DNA from: Enoplosus armatus
Lineage: Eukaryota > Chordata > Actinopteri > Centrarchiformes > Enoplosidae
Length of the DNA: 64,000 nucleotides
Direction of reading: 5' to 3'
NCBI RefSeq assembly: GCF_043641665.1
Contig: NC_092181.1
Location: forward strand, 13,859,963-13,923,962
Positions 1 through 12,984 of this stretch are shown piece by piece. The notes beneath the pieces were generated by a model. The model had not been told where the DNA came from. It searched no databases and saw only the letters and a list, made by a program, of their open reading frames with translations. Each line of letters starts with the position of its first letter. The first letter of the stretch is position 1. Both the position numbers and the translations under genes were made by a program.

Positions 1-190
1 CTCTGCTGGTCTTGTATATTATATCATGATAACAACATAATATGATGCTGCACAGCTTCATTCAGTGCTGCTGAATATTTCTGTATTGCATAGTGTATAT
101 AATTATAATACAGTACAGTATGCTTTCTGTGTATATACTGTGTGGTGTGTGCTTTTGACTTGGTGTCAATACAAAGAAATAAAAGACGTC
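1..190 (+). other. Possible 3' UTR end of a gene beyond the left edge
   Basis: The first ~180 bases are AT-rich and GT-rich and carry no reading frame. A canonical AATAAA at 178-183 follows a run of TGTGTG/TGCTTTTG-like sequence, which looks like the end of a plus-strand 3' UTR. In human the gene beside MB is RBFOX2, so its fish ortholog is a possible owner, but nothing in these bases identifies it. Inference only. Confidence 0.3.
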
Positions 191-1020
191 TATGATCAAC
201 AAAAGCAGGACTGACTGTTTATCTGGGTTGTACTGAAACTTTGAATTGAAGAAAAGGATATTTATGGACTCAATGTGAAGAGTATACTACAATTTATTTT
301 AATCTACTCTTGGATTAATTATGTGACATAACTTACTTTAGTATTGTTACTTTAAAGATCAGTACATTACAAAATATCTTTGTTAAAATGGTGATGAATA
401 ATGACAGAATAATGCGATTATTACCCAGCCCTACTCTCAATTTTAGTACCATCGGAGAACCAAGCGAGGGGAACTAAACGTTTGGACAAATACGTCCTCT
501 GTCCTGTTGAAAACAAGTAGGTGTTTGACCTCAGTTCGCCCCACTGTTGGTCAGACTTCGGGGGGGAGGAAAGGGGAGGCAGAGGTGTGTGACCAGAGGA
601 ACTGTGCCTGGTGTCACGTCTGCATGCGCACACTAACGCACGCACACACAAACACTATTAATAGTTCTTCATGGCAATTATCCATCATACCAGTTCACCA
701 AAGACTGATGTGGCATCAAACCAAAAACTGGAAAGATAACGAGTGGGACTGGGGAACGTCAATGATAACGACAATATGTTTGACTCTCTTGGCTCTTTTG
801 ACACATTTAAGTCATCATAAACAGAAACACTTGACTGGTCAAACAAAAGAAATGATTACTTTATTACACGGACTGAAACAAATGCTGTGGTGAAAGTGCA
901 CAGTAGGTCATGGGAAACTTGGCCAGAGTTTCAAAGTATCAACCCTAATGCTTCGTCGTTTGCCCAACAGGAAGTATCATCACAACCATATAACTCACTT
1001 CAAGAGGTGAAACAATTAAT
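191..1020. other. Intergenic, no gene seen
   Basis: No supportable gene. A 128-codon open frame at 507-893 has low-complexity content, no splice context and no recognisable domain, and is probably chance. An AC-rich patch lies near 630-660. Confidence 0.5.
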
Positions 1021-1029
1021 TGATTAGTC

Positions 1030-1500
1030 AACAGTCACGCTAGCAGCTCTTTAGCACAGCAGCTCACATCGGCATGCTAACATGCTCACAGTGATAATGC
1101 TGGCATGTGATTGTTCGCCATCTTAGATTAGTGTGTTCGCATGCTATCGTTTGCTAATTAGCACTAAACACAAAAGGTATTTGTTTATAAACCAAAGTAT
1201 TGGATAAAATCTTTCAAAAGATTTGACTTGAAGATGGTGCTAGATGAAAAGTCACTGGATCAAAGTTATTACAGTTCATCCTGAGGGGACGGTGAATGTC
1301 TCTACCAAACTACTGGATGGATGACAAAAGTGGAAAGGTCTGAAGATCACCAAAGTCTGTAGGATTCATCATGAATGTCTGTACAACATTTCATGGCAGT
1401 CCATTCAACAGATGTTGAGATATTTCAGAAGTGGTGGACCGACTGACTGACCTGCTGCTAGCATGGCTACAAACTAGTTCCAGCCTCTCAAATATGTGGA
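1030..1500. repeat. Interspersed repeat, copy A
   Basis: This stretch shares a long series of phrases with 24093-24480: GCTAGCAGCTCT near the start, CATGCTAACATGCTCACA, TTAGCACTAAACACAAA, then a GATGG(T/C)GCT(A/T)GATG block and an AAAGTTATTA..TTCATCC block in the same order. Two diverged copies 23 kb apart show a dispersed repeat. The family is not named with certainty. Confidence 0.7.
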
Positions 1501-1844
1501 TTTACACCTTTTGTACCATGAAAGTGAATGTCTTTCACTTTATACATAAAGTTACTTTGTATAAAGTCTTCTGACATTTCACAGACCAAATGTTTAATTA
1601 ATTAGTCGAGAAAATAATAGTCAGAGTCATTAATAATGAAAATAATCTTTAGTTGCAGCTCAAATCTAATCATTCTCACCCCTCGTCTGGTCCCTTTGAA
1701 TGACATCTTTTATCGATTTGTATGACGTGAAACAAAATGGCAATTCAGTCTCATAATCAGGTTAACCTCTCTAACCTGGGTTTTTTCAAATTCGGTTCCT
1801 TTCACTTCTTTAGGCCTCCAATTTAAATGGAACATTGTGTGAAG

Positions 1845-1862
1845 AATAATAATAATAATAAT
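1845..1862. repeat. (AAT)n microsatellite
   Basis: Six tandem AAT units, followed by a short A-rich tail. Confidence 0.85.
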
Positions 1863-2512
1863 AAAAATACCTCTTTGACCGGCACACAACACGACACTGC
1901 TTTGTTTTCAGGGGTTACAAGTTTAGATTAACCTGACATTGAATGGCTTCATACAGGACTGTAACATCACCAGCAGCAGCAGCATGAGGGATGAACAGGA
2001 GAGGTGAGATTTAACGTAGAGTTGGGTACTATGTATGGATGGGAAACGAGGAGGACTGATTTTTGAAAAGTAGAGCGTTGGTCATTTTCAGGAAGTTGAA
2101 TGAGCGATAAAGTCCCCAATATAGCTGCTGTGAAAGGGACTCTGTCACGTCCACATTGGATCAGGTGACTGAGAGTCTGAAAGATAATACTCTGCGTGAG
2201 GGGGTGAAGTGTTCAAGTGTCTTTATGTGTGTGTCTGTGTGCATTTGTTTGTGAGCGTTTTAATCTTGACCTGATTCCTGTCTGAACTGTCAGACTAACG
2301 ATGTTCTGGACTGGGTTTCAGACTACATATCTTAACAAAGACATCCTTTCTCTCGTGCTTTATTATTTATGAGTAGTGGCAATTAGTCATAACTCTGTTT
2401 CTTTTAGCATAGAGGACGCAGGAGGTGACACAGTCTCATCAAGTGTGTGATTTAGTTTTTCAATATTCAGGAAAGGAATAAAACAAAAAAATAATGAGCA
2501 GAGCAACAGAAT

Positions 2513-2518
2513 TTTATT
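2513..2518 (-). terminator. mb: Candidate distal poly(A) signal of mb
   Basis: AATAAA on the minus strand, followed on that strand by a T-rich stretch near 2478-2492 that suits a downstream element. A proximal AATAAA (minus) lies at 2751-2756, about 140 bases after the stop. Which one is used cannot be told from sequence. Confidence 0.45.
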
Positions 2519-2570
2519 TACTGGTAATATGTGACAAGGGTTTACAGTATGTTGTTGAGCAAAGATTCAT

Positions 2571-2625
2571 CTCAGTAATGAATCTCATTTAACTTTATTC
2601 AAGTTAAATGAGATTCATTACTGAG
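2571..2625. repeat. Perfect 25-bp inverted repeat with 5-base loop
   Basis: The left arm 2571-2595 and right arm 2601-2625 are exact reverse complements over 25 bases, separated by the loop TATTC. It lies about 270 bases downstream of the mb stop codon. It falls inside the mb 3' UTR if the distal polyadenylation signal (2513-2518) is used, and just beyond it if the proximal one (2751-2756) is used. Confidence 0.9.
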
Positions 2626-2896
2626 CAGCGACAGGATTGGACACAATAACAGAAAAACGTATACCATCCAACAGCAATGCAGCAATAAAACACACATATG
2701 TGAAGCTTATTAGGTTAACTAATAGTCTATGGTAATATTTGAGGCTGTCATTTATTGTGATGCTGTAATGGATTTCCTTTCATTGCAAATTAGTTAATGT
2801 ATGTTTACAGAAGATTAAACCATTTCGTTCTCAAAGAGGCACTTGCAAGTGGAAAGTTTTCTTGTCTGTCATCTGACCCCAGCGTGACTTTAATCT

Positions 2897-3817
<921 letters not shown>

Positions 3818-4316
3818 TCACAAAAACAGTACAGGACACTGATATGAGGAATAAAAACAGATTCTGTCACAGGAAGTAAAGGAACAGATCGCAAGTTACA
3901 CACTGTTATCTTATCGTTTCATTGCATGTCTCCTGTTTGATTTGATGGCCAACAGCCAAGAACGACTCCATTCAAGGGCAACTCGTTACAAGAAAGAGAC
4001 GGACGCATGACCTCAGCTGCCCTCACTGAGTCTGTAATGTCGCCTCAGTGAAGCCTTGCATGATTTACCTGAAGTGAAATCAGATACGCTGTTGGTTTTG
4101 ATGCTCTTAAAGCTGACAAGCATGTAAACAAAAGAAATTGCATTGTATTTTAATTTCTCCCAACAGTATTTTTCTTGTAGCAGTTTTAACTTGATGACCT
4201 TGGCATTTAAAAACAGTTTTATTTCTTATAACTTTATGTATAAAAACAATCTCCACCAGGACATTTCTCTGCATCCTCAATGTATGATAAATAACCAGTT
4301 ATTCTGAAGTCTTGAA

Positions 4317-4317
<1 letters not shown>

Positions 4318-4345
<28 letters not shown>
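4318..4345. repeat. (ATT)n microsatellite
   Basis: Nine tandem ATT units inside the inferred 5' intron of mb. Confidence 0.85.
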
Positions 4346-4348
<3 letters not shown>

Positions 4349-4489
4349 AATCCTGCTTTAGTTTTTCCATTTATATTCATTTTTTAATCACTTTTATTCT
4401 CTGTCAGTATACTCACTATACCCTATACCCTAATTTATCAATACATGGTAATTATTAAGTGTGAAATGATTTAAAAAGACAGTACCTAC

Positions 4490-4571
4490 CTGCAAAGTAG
4501 TGAAATATCCTGTGTGATTATACCAAATTCTTCTTGGCCTGACTTCCCCCCACCAAAACTGACCTTTTATA
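4490..4571 (-). promoter_or_regulatory. mb: mb promoter TATA box and probable 5' UTR exon
   Basis: On the minus strand TATAAAAGG occurs at 4571-4563. About 80 bases downstream lies a strong splice donor, TTTGCAG|GTAGGT, with the exon ending at 4490. The acceptor directly before the mb start codon (CTCCTCAG|ATCATG, intron ending at 3797) needs such a donor. A start about 30 bases after the TATA box would make a non-coding exon of roughly 50 bases (4490 to about 4540) and an intron of about 690 bases. The pairing is inferred. Confidence 0.6.
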
Positions 4572-5214
4572 CTCCCTCCCTCTCTCCTGTCACCAAATTA
4601 TTCCATCCCTCCCATCCGTGCAGTGAGCACGTCTCTTCAAATGTTCACAACACCTCTAAACTTAATCCGGAAACTTCTGATTACACGCAAACATCATCTC
4701 TGATATGATTATGTGTCACTTGTGTGTTGTCTTTTTATTTTCTGTTTCTTCTCACTGAGCTTTTATATGTCCTGCTTAATCTTCTCATGTGAGTAAATAA
4801 GATCATACTTAGTAAAAATAGATATGCAAACAGACAAACAGTGTGTGTGCGTGTGTGTGGGTGTGTGTGTGTGTTTAGATTAGAGAAACATTTATTTAAA
4901 AACATTTTTGCATTCATGTCTGCACCGTGATGGGATGAACTACTTTTAAGATGCATTGTTCAATTTTTATGTGAGAGGAGAAGATATTATTTCAAGCAGT
5001 AAGCCATTAGACTCAGGGCTTCACAGTGATTTTAAAGCAGATAAAAGGTTTTGTTAGACCGAGCAAGACGTGGTTTAACTGTATTACACCTCTAACTAAA
5101 AGTAATGCAGTCTAATACAACAGTCCTGTCATTAAATCCTAATTATAACAGTTGAAACGATTTTAAAGAGCTAAGGGGATTATTACCACTGCAAAATACA
5201 TTTCTGATGTGCTG

Positions 5215-5400
5215 CAGTCTTATGAGGTGGTCTGGGACAGGTCGGTCTGCTTCCTGTCCCCACAGTTAAGAAGGAGAAGTCCAGTTTTTATGCTCCACAT
5301 ATCTGGATCAAAATCCCAGAGAACCTGAGGTCTGCTCCAACTCTTAGTTCTTTTAAATCAAGGCTTCAGACTTGTCTGTTGGCACTGCCTTTTTATTTAA
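5215..5400 (+). mobile_element. LINE 3'-end fragment
   Basis: Across frames the stretch resembles the last part of a fish non-LTR retrotransposon reverse transcriptase: phrases like FMLHISGSK, then LRSAPTLSSFKSRLQT, then an AT-rich tail. It is frameshifted and has no upstream domains, so it is a dead 5'-truncated copy between the mb promoter and the first serhl copy. Confidence 0.6.
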
Positions 5401-5669
5401 ATTAAATCAAATTTGGGACTATTTTATTTTATATTATATTATATCATATTACTATATTTCTTTAAGTCTTATACAGCACTCTTTTTATAACAGTCTTATA
5501 ATTTCATGGCAGACACTTTGTTTCCTCCCCTTGTTCTCATGTACATGTTTGTTTTATTTTATGGTGTTTGTGTATGAAAGTTTGTTAACAGTCTATTGTA
5601 GTCAATACCATCAGGACCTCTGCTGGTTGGTTACAGCTAACGGGTAAAATGTAAGCCCCTCCTCTTCCT

Positions 5670-5876
5670 CACTATGATTGGTCTAGACTGTAGTTCCACA
5701 TGTCCGTTTAACCAATAGCATCTTCAGCTCGCTCCACGTGGTTTTTCAACGCCCGGAAAACGGTAGTGAGTGTCAAAGAGGCTGGAGAAGTATTCAACTT
5801 AGATCCCGGCTAAAAGTTTGTTTCGTACTGCCGAAAAGTTTTCTTAGTTTTATAGGTTTTAGACCTGTTCTCCAAG
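5670..5876 (+). promoter_or_regulatory. serhl: Promoter region of serhl copy 1
   Basis: Upstream of the copy 1 start are an inverted CCAAT box (GATTGG, 5676-5681), a direct one (ACCAATAG, 5711-5718) and an E-box CACGTG (5735-5740). No TATA box is seen. Paired CCAAT boxes within 200 bases of a start codon suit a housekeeping-type promoter; function is inferred. Confidence 0.45.
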
Positions 5877-8800
5877 ATGATACGAGCTCTGAAAGGCGTC
5901 AGACACCTCCACTCCAGTACGAGGAGACAAGCAGGTAGTTAACTTAACTGTGTGTCTGTATGTTTATATGTATATATTTATATGTATACGTTTTTAAAAC
6001 CATGACAGCGGTTTCACACAGAAGACAAGAGTGAAATAATCGTGTTTACATGTGGTGATGTTGCTTGTAGTTGTGCTTGTGTATGAGCTGCAGACTGTAC
6101 AACAATAAATAACAATATTTTTCATATAAAATTCATGATTTATATCCTATTGCTGCCATGTAATGTGACCCAGTGACCCAAAATCAACACAAAAAATGTA
6201 TTGGTGTTAAATGTTTGTTTTGTAAAAACGGAAGAAGCATTAAATCCAATATGAAGAGGTGTCTCATGTTTGGCCAATGTAGTAATACTATTTGGTATTA
6301 ATTTGGCGTCACTGGGTCACATTACATGGAAGCTATTGAAAACACTGCCATTATTCTCCATTAAGATATTTCTGTGAAATAAATTAATTACACATGTGCT
6401 ACATGGCACCAGTTTTGTATAATAATTATCAAAATTTACCTAATATGGGCAAGTCAGCATGACATTGGTATTAAAAGGACCTCGCTGGATCCGGGGTGAT
6501 TGTTCCAATATCCAATGTAAAACTATCTTCACTGCGGTCCAGTATCTTTTATTAATCGTCTTTATTGAACACAGCAATAATACAGGATGCTTAGTGAACA
6601 CAAGTGAACACAGCGAAGGGGAAGAGATCAATACAGACAATTAAATGTGGAAAGTGACTTTATGTTTGCAAAAAAGAAAACATATGTTTTCATAGATTTC
6701 TTATTATGACAATGAGAACTAGCAGCAGTGTATACATTTATATAACTTAGAAAGGCAAGTAAACTGGGTTTGACATTAATGTAGGTAGTACTGCGCTTGC
6801 AGAATAGTCAGATTGACCAAAAAGCAAGAATCTGCATTTGTGTTATTTGTGTTGTGTTCTGCAGAAAATTAATCAACAATTGATGTTCAAGTGAAAATTG
6901 AATATCAAGATGTTTCAGATTTTCTGTTGGTCCCATCTTCTGTCTTATGTCAACATAAATTTAACGTCTTTGGGTTTTGGACTGTTGGTCGAACAAAACA
7001 ACCTTCTGCTTGCAGAACTTGTGATGGGCATTTTTCACTATTTTGATATTTTTAGGGACAAAACAAATAATTAAGTAGTGGCTTAGATAATCAACAGATT
7101 AATCAATCAGAAAAATTATTGTTAGCTGCAGCACTAATATGGGAATTAGTTTCACAGAGATCAAGGCGAAGTTGTCAGATTGAAAAGTAAAAAAAAAAAA
7201 ACCAAAACATTTGATTATAATCATATAATACTGAGAAAAGCAGCAAATCCTCTAGTTTAAGAAGCTGGAGGAATGACCCCTCAAGTGATAGTTGTTTCAG
7301 CAAACAATTTCTCAGTAAATATTTGCTTTTCCCGATGCAAGTTACACAGAAACCTCTTTTAATATTACTGGTAAGATGAAAACTAATACGACAGAAGAGG
7401 TCACAGCCTGTCATGAGTTTTACTAAACCAAAGTGTGTTGTGTTTCCAGTTTCAGAGCTCTCTGTATCGGTCCCATGGGGAGAGATCAGAGGTAAAGTCT
7501 GGGGTCCTGATCACGGCCGTCCTGTGCTGTGCGTGCACGGCTGGGCCGACAACTGTGGTACATTCAACACCCTCATTCCCTTTCTACCCAAAGGTAAACT
7601 ATTGTTGTAGTAAACTGGAGAACACATGTAAAACTTAACACTTCTATTATACCCTAAAGCTTTGACACAAGCCTCCTTTCTTTCATGTTCAGCTACACAG
7701 TGTGAAAAACTAGAGCTACAAGTTATTTATATAGTCATTTGAGACATTATTTTCTGTAGGAGGGTTGTCGTTTTACATGTCTCCCTCACAACTTTATGCT
7801 TTTTGTACTACTTGTATGTATCATGTAAATTGCAACGTCCCATGTCATCCCCCTTTTGTCTCTGTCCCCATTATATCATCTATATGGTGATAATGTCAAT
7901 TAGATGTCAACAAGAAATGCACTTTTTTATACCTTTTTGTTCAATTCATATATTGTATGAGTCATGGATGTAAACTGCAACTTGACTGGTTGGAGGGCAG
8001 TAATTCAAATTTTTCTTTCAGCTAAAGCAAACACTGAAATCCTGTTCAGAAAGAGTTTTGTAGTTCAAGGTCATAGGTCATTGTTTCCTTAATGTGACAG
8101 TCACTTGGTGAGACTCGTGCTCTCTGTCTTCCTCTTCCTCTGTCTCTCAGAGTGCAGATATGTGGCGGTGGACCTGGCAGGTCACGGTCGGTCATCACAT
8201 CGTCCTCCTGGAGTTCTCTACTCCTTTCCTTTATATGTGATGGATGTACGCAGAGTCGTTGATGGTGTGTGAGTTCACGAAGTTGCAGGATGTGTTTTAC
8301 CACTTAGTCAAATTAAACATCAGTGTTTGTTCATGTAGATAATTAAGCCTTTGTTGTATGTTTGTGTTTTATCGCTTCTGAGCAAATTTAAATTATGAAC
8401 TAACAAAAGAGTTGTTTAATTATTTGTTTTTTCAAACACGATGATGGCAGTTGAGCTATCTCCATGACAACCAATAAAACTACACCCTCTGAAGAAGACT
8501 GCATTTGGGAGCTCCTGTTAAGATTTTGATTTGAACATTTCTTTTGTCAAATCAAAGATTTTATGTAATTTTGTACATTTTCCACTACAATATATATATC
8601 TATGTATATATATTAATATAGGAAAAATTATGAATATTGTGATATATTTTAAATAAATGGCCCAGCTCTAGTGCATCTGTACTGCAGCTAAACCAGAGCA
8701 GTGATGTTGTCTTTCAACTAAAAACAGATACTGAACCCAGTTGATGATCTGTGAAATTAACTCCCACAGCTCTGCAGTGGAATAAATTCTCCATCATGGG

Positions 8801-11800
8801 CCACAGCATGGGTGAGTGCAGCTTTACAGCAGAGTCAGAGCAATTCAAATGTTTGTGGTATGTTATGTTTATGTCACACTGTTTTTTTTAAATTTTATTT
8901 CAGGTGGTAACGTTGCTGGACTGGCAAGTACAATACTAATACTGACTCTGTAGAGACTATTTAGCTACACTGAGTGATATTAAGTCCATATTGTGTTTTC
9001 CACAGTTCAGTGCTCTGTATCCTGAGATGGTGGACGCTGTCGTACTGCTGGACTCTTATGGATTCTTACCTACAGAGCTGGTACTTCAACAGTTTTTACA
9101 CCCCAGACCACAGTTACTTCAGGGCTGTGATTTGTTGTTTAGTTAAGGGTGAAGAAAAATGCTATGTACTAATGTATGTGATCGGGCTGTAGAACAATTT
9201 CATAAGTCCTCCCACATGTTGAGAATTTATTGTCACTTTAGATTTCACCCCAGTGTTTTACTATGAAAGGGATCCTTTACTTTTCAAGCAATGCTTCAAA
9301 ATCACAAGTTGGCATTTTATTTCACATTTAACATCAAACTATCTGCACAACTACCAGTCTCAAAAACGTCTCTTGGCAAACCTAAACCAGAGGTTGACAG
9401 TGTTAATAGAAGTGGACAATTTGTTGTTATTCGTGGCTTCCTGTCTCATCTGCAAGAAGAAAGCTGCCATTCTCCAGGAATGCAATCCCTTGAAGGTCTT
9501 GAAAAGTCTTAAAAATCATTGAATTTAGTTTCCTGGAAAAAGAAAAGACTTTCGAAGATATTACATATTACAGTCTTACATTTAATTTACAGTCGTCTTA
9601 AATACTTTCTCTTGTTTGCTGTAGGCTGTAATGTTAGTTATTGAATGTTTTTGTATCTGATTGCTGGCTGTCAGGAGACGTTACACACCTGTAAACTAAA
9701 AGTGATGATTGCTGCTGACAGTAGATTGTGCTGCGGGAGGCTGTTCAATCCCTTTTTATGGAGTTTCAGTCAGAACCGTCAGACCTGCAGCAAAGCACTG
9801 TCACTGCTGCTCAATACAGCAGCTAGGAAGCTCATCAACTCAAATGGCAAGTGTCGATTTTAGCAAAAATTTAGCGGTTAATCCATATATCCATTTTATG
9901 CTGCGTATCCAGGTCACATTCATTTATTTAAGTATATCATTAGGAGCAGAAAAAATATATATTATAGTCCCTACTGGTTTTCAATCATACTTTGCCCGGT
10001 ATGATCATGAAACTGGTATTACATTTAAGTTCTATGTGGTGTTAAAAAGTCTTAAATTTAACTTTGTGTACTAAACATGCAGAGCAGTTGGTACGAAGGA
10101 GAAGGAAAGACAGGTTTCTCAGCTTTGGAGTGTATAGGCAACAATGTCTCCAGTGGCCCCCGGGTAGTTTGATTTACACTAAAAGGCTGAATGACTTCAT
10201 GATGTCTGAGGAATTACAACAAATATATATGTCGTTTGAAATATTGAAAGACATCACATTGAAGAAATGCTTCAGTCACCAGTGTAATTGAGTCACAGTT
10301 TAGTCCTTTGGATCAGTGCTAAACATATTATATTATTATATTACTCCATAATGTTTCACTGTGAGAGCTGTGCTGTACGATCCACTCTTGTCAGTAGTTT
10401 TGAATTGCTTCCTTCATCATTTGTGTCTCTTTTCTTGCAGAAAGAAATGCCTAAAGTGATCAGGCAGGGGATGGACGAGATGCTTCAGTTTGAAAAACAG
10501 ACGGAAGAGAAGAAAAGAGTTTACACTTATGAGAAGGCAGTTGAGAGGTGTTATATTTTTCCAGTTGTTGGTCAGATTTCTAGTAACTTTGACTCTATAT
10601 TCAGCTGTTGACTAAAGTGCTTTATTTCTTTCAGGCTGTCGGCTGCAAACCCGTTTCTGTCTGAACAGTCTGTGCACCTTCTTTTAGAGCGAGGTCTAGT
10701 TCAAGTTGAAGGAGGTACGTCTTTATCTTCCTCTTCTCTGCTTTAATGTTTGTTATGGGCGCTCCTCATAGAAAAAAAAAATAGTTCACTCTGAATAATC
10801 TCACTGGGTTTTTCCTCTAAAAGCTGAAAATATAATGTGTTTTTCTCTTGCAGGAGTGGTGTTCTCCAGAGACTTTCGTATTAATATGGTGAGTTACTGC
10901 TGAACTGCACCAACTCATCACTTTGCCTTTGTATTCCTCCCAAGGGTGCCGTCGAAATGCACGTACAGAATGTTTTGTGTTTTGTTTTCAGAAAAACATT
11001 GCACGCGTCACTTTGGAGCAGAGTCTGGAGATGCAGTCGAGGATAAAAGCCTCTATTCTAGTTGTTCTGTAAGACATTCGTCCACCTCACATTTCCTTAT
11101 TACATGTACTAAAATTTGTAATTTATTATTATTATTTGTAATACTAGTACATTGTACCTCACTAAATATCTTTTTCATTGTCTTTCATTGTCAGGGCAGA
11201 AGACGGCTTTGAGAAAATATTTGCTGAACCAGATCAGAAGAAATGTATAGCAACACTTCTCCAGGTCTATAGGGACAGAAATGTGAGTGTGTTTTTACAG
11301 TCTGTTTGTGTAAAGTAGGTACGCTTGCACCTTCTTGTTTATTTTTAGCCGTTAAGCTTGTGTGTGTAATTGTGCCTAGTAGACAGCCGCACAGATGCAA
11401 AAGTAGCAGCGCAGTACGAGGCAATAGAAACTTCTATAGCTGTGAACCTCAACACTGACCTACATACTGGAACTTGTTCAAGTGCTGCTTAGAGAGAGAG
11501 GGAGAGAGGACCGAGGATGTGCGTCAACTTAACGTCTCCAGTGATGCTCTCTTTCCAAGTCAGCTGGTGATAGAAAAATGCAGTGGATGTCAGGCTTCCA
11601 CTGCGACAAAACAGAGGTTGTAGATGTCAGAATATTAAAGATTTTTAAAGCAGCTATCATCAATATTTCTATAATAGCAATGTATGCAATGAAAATGTGT
11701 AAACAATGTGAAAGAGGTCGCTCGTAGTGAGCACCTGAATCTGCAGCTCCACTCGACGTTACTGAGCTTTATAACGAGTTTCAGCTGCCCAGTCAGCAAC

Positions 11801-12412
11801 TGTTTTCACTCTCACCGCTCTCAAAGTGTCATTTTTGGCCTCAGCAGGCAGCTGTTTTCAACAACAACAGGCTCCAGAAACCCACTGTACACTACCTGCT
11901 CAGCACCAAACAGCAGACAGACGCAGTTAGAAACTAGCTGGTGAACATAGTGGAGCATTTAGCAGCTAAAGAGGCAGATACTTCCCTCGGGAGCTGGTAG
12001 AGACCAGAAACAGGGCTAAAACAGAGGGAATATTGGACTTGCATTCATCAGGTTGTCAGAAACACGACTCCAGACCAATGATAATGTTGCTCCATAACTG
12101 CTGGATGTGTAAATAAGCAACTATTGCTGACAAGTTCACCATATCAACTTCAAATGTGTTAAAGCTGTGTTCACAGCTTGTTTCTGCTGCCAAAAAATGA
12201 TTGCAGGTTAAATGGTTCAAATGTCATCTTTCTTGTCTGAACTGTCTGTGTGTCTCTGTGTCTTTCAGCACGTGGTGGTGACGGTACCGGGAAATCATCA
12301 CGTCCATCTGAACAATCCTGAAGTCGTCGCTCCACTTGTGTCTGACTTCCTGCAGACCAAAGTGTTGTCACAGTCAGCCAGACTGACAGATGAACAGACC
12401 TCTAAGTTATAG
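5877..12412 (+). CDS. serhl: Serine hydrolase-like protein (SERHL family), copy 1
   Basis: Alpha/beta-hydrolase of the SERHL/SERHL2 type; natural substrate unknown. Twelve exons: 5877-5934, 7450-7593, 8151-8264, 8770-8811, 8904-8923, 9006-9080, 10441-10547, 10635-10714, 10854-10888, 10992-11068, 11195-11282, 12269-12412. All phases agree, giving 327 residues. Oxyanion-hole motif HGWADN starts at H49; the nucleophile elbow GHSMG has its serine at S118; the base is in PGNHHVH (H290). The extra N-terminus MIRALKGVRHLHSSTRRQ is rich in Arg and Ser with no acid, like a mitochondrial presequence. The C-terminus is SKL, a canonical peroxisomal PTS1. Intron 5 starts with GC (CTG|GCAAGT) where both sister copies have GT. 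First of three head-to-tail paralogs. No stop or frameshift is seen. Confidence 0.92.
6860..7140. repeat. serhl: Fish interspersed repeat fragment (hAT-like type) in serhl copy 1 intron 1
   Basis: Contains the phrases TTTGGGTTTTGGACTGTTGGTCGAACAAAACAA (split across the repeat), GGCATTTTTCACTATTTT and GATTAATCAATCAG..AATTATTGTTAGCTGCAGCAC. They recur at 25065-25290 and in part at 43690-43865, 1590-1660 and 37430-37520. This is a widespread non-autonomous family whose ends resemble the ATTAGTTGCAGC-type termini common in fish genomes. Confidence 0.6.
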
Positions 12413-12980
12413 CAAGCACAAAAAACATCCATTTTGCCTGTTACACTGCTGATTTTAACAACTTAAAATGTGTTTAAGTTGAGAGTTCTTGTATTCATAC
12501 TGTACTGTTTACACTGACCTTGGTGCTTAAGCCTCCGTCGACCAGCTATCTTTGCATCAACTTATGATCTCATGATACCTATGGTGGACTTCTGAATTAT
12601 TTTAAGTATTTTAATAGATAATGTGTATTGTAATGTTTATTGTTGTTGATTTGAGTAACCGTGGCATTGTGAGCAATATACGCCATGTTTCACTCAGGCT
12701 GATTTTCTTTAACTCCGGATAGTCAGGGAAATAGTGAAGGAGGAGTGTTGGTTGGGATGAAGACGCGATCAGCAAAATGGCAGCCAATTTGTGGTTTTGG
12801 CACAGTTTGTATCTTTTGCTTTTTGATCCAGTGAATAGGTTTCATTCATAAACAGGTACGCTCAATTCAGTGAATTCTTCTGTTTTGATGACAGATGTCG
12901 ACATCAGACTGTTAATGCATTATTGTTTGTATTTAAATAGAAACGACGATCCCGTAACACATCACTTTAGTTATCAGACA
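12413..12980. other. 3' flank of serhl copy 1
   Basis: Includes the 3' UTR of copy 1 and unique AT-rich sequence. No canonical AATAAA is obvious close to the stop codon, and no other gene is seen. Confidence 0.4.
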
Positions 12981-12984
12981 ACTG

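Noticed and set aside
507..893. 128-codon open frame on the plus strand
   Set aside because: AC-rich low-complexity middle, no domain, no splice or promoter support, and a competing minus-strand frame over the same bases.
9645..10074. Overlapping frames of 72 and 121 codons within serhl copy 1 intron 6
   Set aside because: No recognisable domain, absent from the same intron in copies 2 and 3, and no splice sites in phase.
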